A stretch of 64,000 bases of DNA from Sisyra terminalis (lineage: Eukaryota; Arthropoda; Insecta; Neuroptera; Sisyridae), in the NCBI GenBank assembly GCA_958496175.1, contig OY292278.1, positions 1,612,001-1,676,000 on the forward strand, written 5' to 3'. Both the position numbers and the translations under genes were made by a program. Positions 53,935 through 63,560 of this stretch are shown here, piece after piece (the first letter of the stretch is position 1; each line of letters begins with the position of its first letter). Under the pieces are notes generated by a model. That model was given only the letters and a program-made list of their open reading frames with translations. It did no database searches and was not told the DNA's origin.

Positions 53935-55197
53935 TTTTCCTCGTTTGTTAAATTCAAATTTTCTTACAATTGTAAAAATCAATACAAAATTGAACAGTCT
54001 TTTCTAATATAAATTTTCCTCGTTGGTTAAATTCAAATTTTCTTACAATTGTAAAAATCAATACAAAATAGAACAGTCTTTTCAAATATAAATTTTCCTC
54101 GTTTGTTAAATTCAAAGTTTCTTACAATTGTAAAAATCAATACAAAATTGAACAGTCTTTTCAAATTTAAATTTTCCTCGTTTGTTAAATTAAAATTTTC
54201 TAAACTAGTAAAAATCAATACAAAATTGAACAGTCTTTTCAAATATAAATTTTCCTCGTTTGTTAAATTCATATTTTCTCACAATAGTAAAAATCAATAC
54301 AAAATTGAACAGTCTTTTCAAATATAAATTTTCCTCGTTTGTTAAATTCAAATTTTCTTACAATTGTAAAAATCAATACAAAATAGAACAGTCTTTTCAA
54401 ATATAAATTTTCCTCGTTTGTTAAATTCAAATTTTCTTACAATTGTAAAAATCAATACAAAATTGAACAGTCTTTTCACATATAAATTTTCCTCGTTTGT
54501 TAAATTCAAATTTTCTTACAATTGTAAAAATCAATACAAAATTGAACAGTCTTTTCTAATATAAATTTTCCTCGTTGGTTAAATTCAAATTTTCTTACAA
54601 TTGTAAAAATCAATACAAAATAGAACAGTCTTTTCAAATTTAAATTTTCCTCGTTTGTTAAATTAAAATTTTCTAAACTAGTAAAAATCAATACAAAATT
54701 GAACAGTCTTTTCAAATATAAATTTTCCTCGTTTGTTAAATTCATATTTTCTCACAATAGTAAAAATCAATACAAAATTGAACAGTCTTTTCAAATATAA
54801 ATTTTCCTCGTTTGTTAAATTCAAATTATCTAAACTAGTAAAAATCAATACAAAATTGAACAGTCTTTTCAAATATAAATTTTCCTCGTTTGTTAAATTC
54901 AAATTTTCTTACAATTGTAAAAATCAATACAAAATTGAACAGTCTTTTCAAATTTAAATTTTCCTCGTTTGTTAAATTAAAATTTTCTAAACTAGTAAAA
55001 ATCAATACAAAATTGAACAGTCTTTTCAAATATAAATTTTCCTCGTTTGTTAAATTCATATTTTCTCACAATAGTAAAAATCAATACAAAATTGAACAGT
55101 CTTTTCAAATATAAATTTTCCTCGTTTGTTAAATTCAATTTATCTAAACTAGTAAAAATCAATACAAAATTGAACAGTCTTTTCAAATATAAATTTT
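53935..55197 (+). repeat. S2 CTTACAATTGT subfamily zone, copy B
   Basis: This repeats the 50.4-51.7 kb zone at offsets of 3533 (54004 against 50471) and then 3454 (54733 against 51279). The difference of 79 bp is one monomer, so one monomer was lost within the copy. The TTTTCTAATATAAATT marker recurs at 54004 and 54556, again 552 bp apart. It ends at the S1 junction. Confidence 0.82.
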
Positions 55198-55245
55198 CCT
55201 CGTTTGTTAAATTCAAATTTTAAAATAATATTTTTATTTTGCGGT
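55198..55245. other. S2/S1 right junction
   Basis: The last S2 monomer begins CCTCGTTTG at 55198 and is cut after ATTCAAATTTT at 55221, about 24 bp into the monomer. Four A residues follow (55222-55225). S1 then resumes as TAATATTT (55226-55233) joined directly to TTATTTTGCGG; the expected GCGG between these two half-units is missing. The next half-unit, GCGGTGTATTT, is also one base short. The S1 edge is thus slightly damaged. Confidence 0.85.
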
Positions 55246-55689
55246 GTATTTGCGGTAATTTTTGCGGATATCATTGCGGTTATTTTGCGGTAATATTTGC
55301 GGTTATTTTTGCGGATATTATTGCGGTTATTTTGCGGTAATATTTGCGGTTATTATTGCGGATATTATTGCGGTTAATTTGCGGTAATATTTGCGGTTAT
55401 TTTTGCGGATATTATTGCGGTTATTTTGCGGAGATATTTGCGGTTATTTTTGCGGATATCATTGCGGTTATTTTGCGGTAATATTTGCGATTATTTTTGC
55501 GGATAATATTGCGGTTATTTTGCGGTAACATTTGCGGTTATTTTGCGGTAATATTTGCGGTTATTTTGCGGTAATATTTGCGGTTATTTTTGCGGATATT
55601 ATTGCGGTTATTTTTGCGGATATCATTGCGGTTATTTTGCGGTGATATTTGCGGTTATTTTTGCGGATAACATTGCGGTTATTTTGCGG

Positions 55690-56310
55690 TAATATTTGCG
55701 GTTATTTTTGCGGATATTATTGCGGTTATTTTTACGGATATCATTGCGGTTATTTTGCGGTAATATTTGCGGTTTTTTTTTGCGGATATTATTGCGGTTA
55801 TTTTTGCGGATTTCATTGCGGTTATTTGGCGGTAAGATTTGCGGTTATTTTTGCGGATATCATTGCGGTTACTTTTGCGGTTATTTTTGCGGTTATCATG
55901 GCGGTTATTTTGCGGTAACATTAGCGGTTATTTTTGCGGATATTATTGCGGTTATTTTGCGGTGATATTTGCGGTTATTTTTGCGGATATCATTGCGGTT
56001 ATTTTGCGGTAATATTTGCGGTTATTTTTGCGGATATCATTGCGGTTATTTTGCGGTAATATTTGCGGTTATTTTTGCGGATATCATTGCGGTTATTTTG
56101 CGGTAATATTTGCGGTTATTTTGCGGATATCATTGCGGTTATTTAGCGGTAATATTTGCGGTTATTTTTACGGATATCATTGCGGTTATTTTGCGGTAAT
56201 ATTTGCGGTTTTTTTTTGCAGATATTATTGCGGTTATTTTTGCGGATTTCATTGCGGTTATTTGGCGGTAAGATTTGCGGTTATTTTTGCGGATATCATT
56301 GCGGTTACTT
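55690..56310 (+). repeat. S1 right block: poly-T-marked repeat, copies 1 and 2
   Basis: About 55690-55870 and about 56150-56310 share a run of eight or nine Ts in GCGGTTTTTTTT, GGATTTCATT and GGCGGTAAGATTTGCGG. A third copy lies at about 58317-58465 (2167 bp from the second). Copies 2 and 3 have GCAGATATTATT where copy 1 has GCGGATATTATT. Confidence 0.8.
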
Positions 56311-56827
56311 TTGCGGTTATTTTTGCGGATATCATTGCGGTTATTTTGCGGTAACATTTGCGGTTATTTTTGCGGATATAATTGCGGTTATTTTGCGGTA
56401 ATATTTGCGGTTATTTTGCCGTAATATTTGCGGTTATTTTTGCAGATATTATTGCGGTTATTTTGCGGAAATCATTGCGGTTATTTTTGCGGATATCATT
56501 GCGGTTATGTTGCGGTAATATTTGCGGTTATTTTTGCGGATATTATTGCGGTTATTTTTGCGGATATCATTGCGGTTATTATGCGGTTACATTTGCGGTT
56601 ATTTTGGCGGATATTATTGCGGTTATTTATGCGGCTATTATTGCGGTTATTTTGCGGTAATAATTGCGGTTATTTTTGCGGATATCATTGCGGTTATTTT
56701 CGGTAATATTTGCGGTTATTTTTGCGGATATTATTGCGGTTATTTTTGCGGATATCATTGCGGTTATTTAGCGGTAACATTTGCGGTTATTTTTGCGGAT
56801 ATTATTGCGGTTATTTTGCGGTAATAT

Positions 56828-58125
56828 TTGCGGTTATTTTTGCGGATATCATTGCGGTTATTTTGTTGTAACATTTGCGGTTATTTTTACGGATATTATT
56901 GCGGTTATTTTGCGGTAATATTTGCGGTTATTTTTGCGGATATTATTGCGGTTATTTTTGCGGATATCAGTGCGGTTATTTTTACGGATATCATTGCGGT
57001 TATTTGGCGGTAATATTTGCGGTTATTTTTGCGGATATCATTGCGGATATTTTGCGGTAATATTTGCGGTTATTTTTGCAGATATCATTGCGGTTATTTT
57101 GCGTTAACATTTGCGGTTATTTTTGCGGATATTATTGCGGTTATTTTGCGGTAGTATTAGCGGTTATTTTTGCGGATATTATTGCGGTTATTTATGCGGA
57201 TAACATTGCGGTTATTTAGTGGTAACATTATCGGTTATTTTTGCGGTTAGTAAGCGGTAATATTTGCGGTTTTTTTGCGGATATCATTGCGGTTATTTTG
57301 CGGTGATATTTGCGGATATTTTTGCGGATATTATTGCGGTTATTGTTGCAAATATCATTGCGGTTATTTTGCGGTAATATTTGCGGTTATTTTTGCGGAT
57401 ATTATTGCGGTTATTTTGCGGTAACATTTGCGGTTATTTTTGCGGATATCATTGCGGTTATTTTGCGGTAATATTTGCGGTTATTTTTGCAGATATCATT
57501 GCGGTTATTTTGCGTTAACATTTGCGGTTATTTTTGCGGATATCATTGCGGTTATTTTGTTGTAACATTTGCGGTTATTTTTACGGATATTATTGCGGTT
57601 ATTTTGCGGTAATATTTGCGGTTATTTTTGCGGATATTATTGCGGTTATTTTTGCGGATATTAGTGCGGTTATTTTTACGGATATCATTGCGGTTATTTG
57701 GCGGTAATATTTGCGGTTATTTTTGCGGATATCATTGCGGATATTTTGCGGTAATATTTGCGGTTATTTTTGCAGATATCATTGCGGTTATTTTGCGTTA
57801 ACATTTGCGGTTATTTTTGCGGATATTATTGCGGTTATTTTGCGGTAGTATTAGCGGTTATTTTTGCGGATATTATTGCGGTTATTTATGCGGATAACAT
57901 TGCGGTTATTTAGTGGTAACATTATCGGTTATTTTTGCGGATATTTTTGCGGTTAGTAAGCGGTAATATTTGCGGTTTTTTTTGCGGATATCATTGCGGT
58001 TATTTTGCGGTGATATTTGCGGATATTTTTGCGGATATTATTGCGGTTATTGTTGCAAATATCATTGCGGTTATTTTGCGGTAATATTTGCGGTTATTTT
58101 TGCGGATATTATTGCGGTTATTTTG
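56828..58125 (+). repeat. S1 right block: 694-bp-offset duplication
   Basis: 56828 to about 57420 is repeated at 57522 to about 58125. Shared rare features are TTTTGTTGTAACATTT, GATAT(C/T)AGTGCGG, TTTGGCGG, GCGGTAGTATTAGCGG, AGTGGTAACATTATCGG, GGTTAGTAAGCGG and TTGCAAATATC. The second copy has an extra 12-bp half-unit (GCGGATATTTTT near 57949) and one extra T, so the offset changes from 694 to 707. Confidence 0.82.
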
Positions 58126-58316
58126 CGGTAATATTTGCGGTTATTTTTGCGGATATTATTGCGGTTATTTTGCGGTAATATTTGCGGTTATTTTTGCGGA
58201 TATTATTGCGGTTATTTTGCGGTGATATTTGCGGTTATTTTTGCGGATATCATTGCGGTTATTTTGCGGTAATATTTGCGGTTATTTTTGCGGATATCAT
58301 TGCGGTTATTTAGCGG

Positions 58317-58465
58317 TAATATTTGCGGTTATTTTTACGGATATCATTGCGGTTATTTTGCGGTAATATTTGCGGTTTTTTTTTGCAGATATTATTGCGG
58401 TTATTTTTGCGGATTTCATTGCGGTTATTTGGCGGTAAGATTTGCGGTTATTTTTGCGGATATCA
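58317..58465 (+). repeat. S1 right block: poly-T-marked repeat, copy 3
   Basis: A third copy of the GCGGTTTTTTTT ... GGATTTCATT ... GGCGGTAAG stretch. A fourth partial occurrence of GGATTTCATT and GGCGGTAAG follows at about 58531-58560. Confidence 0.75.
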
Positions 58466-58559
58466 TTGCGGTTATTTTTGCGGATATCATTGCGGTTATT
58501 TTGCGGTAACATTTGCGGTTATTTTTGCGGATTTCATTGCGGTTATTTGGCGGTAAGAT

Positions 58560-59984
58560 TTGCGGTTATTTTTGCGGATATTATTGCGGTTATTTTTGCG
58601 GATATCATTGCGGTTATTTTGCGGATATCATTGCGGTTATTTTGCGGTAATATTTGCGGTTATTTTTGCGGATATTATTGCGGTTATTTTTGCGGATATC
58701 ATTGCGGTTATTTTGCGGTAATATTTGCGATTATTTTTGCGGATATTATTGCGGTTATTTAGCGGTAACATTTGCGGTTATTTTTGCGGATATTATTGCG
58801 GTTATTTTGCGGTAATATTTGCGGTTATTTATGCGGATATCATTGCGGTTATTTTGCGGTAATAATTGCGGTTATTTTTGCGGATATCATTGCGGTTATT
58901 TTGCGGTAATATTTGCGGTTATTTTTGCGGATATTATTGCGGTTATTTTTGCGGATATCATTGCGGTTATTTTGCGGTAATATTTGCGGTTATTTTTGCG
59001 GATATTATTGCGGTTATTTTGCGGTAATATTTGCGGTTATTTTTGCGGATATTATTGCGGTTATTTTGCGGTAATATTTGCGGTTATTTATGCGGATATC
59101 ATTGCGGTTATTTTGCGGTAATAATTGCGGTTATTTTTGCGGATATCATTGCGGTTATTTTGCGGTAATATTTGCGGTTATTTTTGCGGATATTATTGCG
59201 GTTATTTTTGCGGATATCATTGCGGTTATTTTGCGGTAATATTTGCGGTTATTTTTGCGGATATTATTGCGGTTATTTTTACGGATATCATTGCGGTTAT
59301 TTAGCGGTAACATTTGCGGTTATTTTTGCGGATATTATTGCGGTTATTTTGCGGTAATATTTGCGGTTATTTATGCGGATATCATTGCGGTTATTTTGCG
59401 GTAATAATTGCGGTTATTTTTGCGGATATCATTGCGGTTATTTTGCGGTAATATTTGCGGTTATTTTTGCGGATATTATTGCGGTTATTTTTGCGGATAT
59501 CATTGCGGTTATTTTGCGGTAATATTTGCGGTTATTTTTGCGGATATTATTGCGGTTATTTTGCGGTAATATTTGCGGTTATTTTTGCGGATATCATTGC
59601 GGTTATTTTGCGGTAATAATTGCGGTTATTTTTGCGGATATCATTGCGGTTAATTTGCGGTAATATTTGCGGTTATTTTTGCGGATATTATTGCGGTTAT
59701 TTTTGCGGATATCATTGCGGTTATTTTGCGGTAATATTTGCGGTTATTTTTGCGGATATCATTGCGGTTATTTTGCGGTAATATTTGCGGTTATTTTTGC
59801 GGATATTATTGCGGTTATTTTTGCGGATATCATTGCGGTTATTTTGCGGTAATATTTGCGGTTATTTTTGCGGATATTATTGCGGTTATTTTGCGGTAAT
59901 ATTTGCGGTTATTTTTGCGGATATCATTGCGGTTAATTTGCGGTAATATTTGCAGTTATTTTTGCGGATATAATTGCGGTTATT
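58560..59984 (+). repeat. S1 right block: regular AB/AAB modules
   Basis: A comparatively regular stretch, almost all TAATATTT B units, with periodic TAATAATTGCGG (near 58859, 59119, 59400 and 59612) and ATTTATGCGG half-units. No large HOR was assigned, and it holds nothing other than S1. Confidence 0.75.
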
Positions 59985-60904
59985 TTGCGGTAACATTTGC
60001 GGTTATTTTTGCGGATATTATTGCGGTTATGTTGCGGTAATATTTGCGGTTATTTTTGCGGATATTTTTGCGGTTATTTTTGCGGATATCATTGCGGTTA
60101 TTTTTGCGGATATTATTGCGGTTATTTTTGCGGATATCATTGCGGTTATTATGCGGTTACATTTGCGGTTATTTTTGCGGATATTATTGCGGTTATTTAT
60201 GCGGCTATTATTGCGGTTATTTTGCGGTAATAATTGCGGTTATTTTTGCGGATATTATTGCGGTTATTTTGCGGTAATATTTGCGGTTATTTATGCGGAT
60301 ATCATTGCGGTTATTTTGCGGTAATAATTGCGGTTATTTTTGCGGATATCATTGCGGTTATTTTGCGGTTATTTTTGCGGATATTATTGCGGTTATTTTT
60401 GCGGATATCATTGCGGTTATTTTGCGGTAATATTTGCGGTTATTTTTGCGGATATCATTGCGGTTATTTTGCGGTAACATTTGCGGTTATTTTTGCGGAT
60501 ATTATTGCGGTTATGTTGCGGTAATATTTGCGGTTATTTTTGCGGATATTATTGCGGTTATTTTTGCGGATATCATTGCGGTTATTATGCGGTTACATTT
60601 GCGGTTATTTTTGCGGATATTATTGCGGTTATTTATGCGGCTATTATTGCGGTTATTTTGCGGTAATAATTGCGGTTATTTTTGCGGATATTATTGCGGT
60701 TATTTTGCGGTAATATTTGCGGTTATTTATGCGGATATCATTGCGGTTATTTTGCGGTAATAATTGCGGTTATTTTTGCGGATATCATTGCGGTTATTTT
60801 GCGGTTATTTTTGCGGATATTATTGCGGTTATTTTTGCGGATATCATTGCGGTTATTTTGCGGTAATATTTGCGGTTATTTTTGCGGATATCATTGCGGT
60901 TATT
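59985..60904 (+). repeat. S1 right block: tandem duplication (484 and 436 bp)
   Basis: 59985-60468 is followed by a matching copy at 60469-60904. Shared markers are GGTTATGTTGCGG, ATTATGCGGTTACATTTGCGG, GCGGCTATTATT and a four-T-plus-GCGGTTATTTTT exception. The first copy has 48 bp more near 60050-60110: two extra 24-bp units. Confidence 0.82.
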
Positions 60905-61035
60905 TTGCGGAAATATTTGCGGTTATTTTTGCGGATATCATAGCGGTTATTTTTGCGGAAATTATTGCGGTTATTTTTGCGGATATTATTTCGGTTATTT
61001 TTGCGGATATCATTGCGGTTATTTTGCGGTAATAT

Positions 61036-63560
61036 TTGCGGTTATTTTTGCGGATATCATTGCGGTTATTTTGCGGTAATATTGGCGGTTATTTTTGCGG
61101 ATATCATTGCGGTTATTTTGCGGTAATATTTGCGGTTATTATTGCGGTTATTTTGTGGAAATATTTGCGGTTATTTTTGCGGATATCATTGCGGTTATTT
61201 TGCGGTATAATTTGCGGTTATTTTTGCGGATATCATTGCGGTTATTTTGCGGTAATATTTGCTGTTATTTTTGCGGATATTATTGCGGTTATTTTGCGGT
61301 GATATTTGCGTTTATTTTTTAAGATATCATTGCGGTTATTTTGCGGTAATATTTGCGGTTATTTTTGAGGATATCTTTGCGGTTATTTTGCGGTAATATT
61401 TGCGGTTATTTTTGCGGATATCATTGCGGTTATTTTTGCGGATATTATTTCGGTTATTTTTGCGGATATCATTGCGGTTATTTTGCGGTAATATTTGCGA
61501 ATATTTTTGCGGATATCATTGCGGTTATTTTGCGGTAATATTTGCGGTTATTATTGCGGATATCATTGCGGTTATTTAGCGGTAATATTTGCGGTTATTT
61601 TGGCGGATATTAATGTGGTTATTTTTGCGGATATCATTGCGGTTATTTTGCGGTAATATTTGCGATTATTTTTGCGGATATTATTGCGGTTATTTTTGCG
61701 GATATCATTGCGGTTATTTAGCGGTAATATTTGCGGTTATTTTGGCGGATATTAATGTGGTTATTTTTGCGGATATCATTGCGGTTATTTTGCGGTAACA
61801 TTTGCGGTTAATTTTGCGGATAGTATAGCGGTTATTTTTGCGGATATCATTGCGGTTTTTTTGCGGAAATATTTGCGGTTATTTTTGCGGATATCATAGC
61901 GGTTATTTTTGCGGAAATTATTGCGGTTATTTTTGCGGATATCATTGCGGTTATTTTGCGGTAATATTTGCGGTTATTTTTGAGGATATTATTGAGGTTA
62001 TTTTTGCAGATATCATTGCGGATATTTTGCGGTAATATTTGCGGTTATTTTTGCGGATATCATTGCGGTTATTTTGCGGTAATATTTGCGGTTATTTTTG
62101 CGGATATCATTGCGGTTATTTTGCGGTAATATTTGCGGTTATTTTTGCGGATATCATTGCGGTTATTCTGCGGTAATATTTGCGGTTATTTTGCGGTAAC
62201 ATTTGCGGTTATTTTTGCGGATATTATTGCGGTTATTTTGCGGTGATATTTGCGGTTATTTTTGCGGATATTATTGCGGTTATATTTGCGGATATCATTG
62301 CGGTTATTTGGCAGTAACATTTGCGGTTATTTTTGCGGATATTATTGCGGTTGTTTTGTGGTAATATTTGCGGTTATTTTTGCGGATATCATTGCGGTTA
62401 TTTTGCGGTTATATTTGCGGTAATTTTTGCGGATATCATTGCGGTTATTTTGCGGTAACATTTGCGGTTATTTTTGTGGATATCATTGCGGTTATTTTGC
62501 GGTAATATTTGCGGTTATTTTTGCAGATATCATTGCGGATATTTTGCGGTAATATTTGCGGTTATTTTTGCGGATATCATTGCGGTTATTTTGCGGTAAT
62601 ATTTGCGGTTATTTTTGCGGATATCATTGCGGTTATTTTGCGGTAATATTTGCGGTTATTTTTGCGGATATCATTGCGGTTATTCTGCGGTAATATTTGC
62701 GGTTATTTTGCGGTAACATTTGCGGTTATTTTTGCGGATATTATTGCGGTTATTTTGCGGTAATATTTGCGGTTATTTTTGCGGCTATTACTGCGTTTAT
62801 TTTTGCGGATATTATTGTGGTTATTTTGCGGTAACATTTGCGGTAATTTTTGCGGATATTATTGCGGTTGTTTTGCGGTAATATTTGCGGTTATTTTTGT
62901 GGATATCATTGCGGTTATTTTGCGGTAATATTTGCGGTTATTTTTGCGGATATCATTGCGGTTATTTTGCGGTAATATTTGCGGTTATTATTGCAGTTAT
63001 TTTGTGGAAATATTTGCGGTTATTTTTGCGGATATCATTGCGGTTATTTTGCGGTATAATTTGCGGTTATTTTTGCGGATATCATTGCGGTTATTTTGCG
63101 GTAACATTAGCGGTTATTTTTTCGGATATTAATGCGGTTATTTTGCGGTGATATTTGCGTTTATTTTTGAGGATATCATTGCGGTTATTTTGCGGTAATA
63201 TTTGCGGTTATTTTTGAGGATATCATTGCGGTTATTTTGCGGTAATATTTGCGGTTATTTTTGCGGATATCATTGCGGTTATTTTTGCGGATATTATTTC
63301 GGTTATTTTTGCGGATATCATTGCGGTTATTTTGCGGTAATATTTGCTGTTATTTTTGCGGATATCATTGCGGTTATTTTGCGGTAATATTTGCGGTTAT
63401 TATTGCGGATATCATTGCGGTTATTTAGCGGTAATATTTGCGGTTATTTTGGCGGATATTGATGTGGTTATTTTTGCGGATATCATTGCGGTTATTTTGC
63501 GGTAATGTTTGCGATTATTTTTGCGGATATTATTGCGGTTATTTTTGCGGATATCATTGC
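61036..63560 (+). repeat. S1 right block: 1849-bp-offset and 517-bp-offset duplications
   Basis: About 61036-61710 recurs at about 62885-63560 (offset 1849), with TTTTGTGGAAATATTT, GCGGTATAATTT, TTTGAGGATATC, GATATTATTTCGG and GGCGGATATTAATGTGG (GATGTGG in the later copy). Between them, 62006-62244 recurs at 62523-62761 (offset 517), marked by GCAGATATCATTGCGGATATT and TTCTGCGG. The copies differ by scattered substitutions, unlike the near-identical HORs of the left block. Confidence 0.78.

Larger units (their letters stand above)
39635..55221 (+). repeat. Satellite S2 block (78/79-bp AT-rich monomers)
   Basis: About 200 head-to-tail monomers (block length divided by about 78.5). Each monomer carries, in order, CCTCGTTTGTTAAATTC (or ...AAAATC), a variable dyad, AAAAATCAATAC, AAAATTGAACAGTC, then TTTTCACATATAAATTTT or TTTTCAAATATAAATTTT. 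The dyad ACTAGT gives a 78-bp monomer; ACTATAGT, ACAATAGT or ACAATTGT gives 79 bp. G+C is about 22-23%, much lower than S1, and the GC skew is opposite (about 12 C to 5 G per monomer on the + strand). I find no sequence relation to S1 apart from a 5-bp TTTGC match at the left boundary. Orientation is constant across the block. Confidence 0.97.

Noticed and set aside
39608..55216. S2 frames of 60-178 codons on both strands with a 26-residue repeat
   Set aside because: The 26-residue period is the 78-bp monomer. Frames overlap on opposite strands and break wherever a 79-bp monomer occurs; start codons are TTG or GTG.
39635..55221. CENP-B-box-like motif in CCTCGTTTGTTAAATTC
   Set aside because: It shares TCGTT with the box, but the essential CGGG half is absent and the spacing does not fit.
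39635..55221. TATA-like ACATATAAATT in every S2 monomer as a promoter
   Set aside because: In DNA with about 77% A+T such matches are expected by chance, and there is no gene downstream.
39618..55245. S2 block as a transposable element with target-site duplication
   Set aside because: No terminal repeats, no transposase or reverse-transcriptase frame, and no convincing duplication. The shared ATAATATT is a common S1 string.
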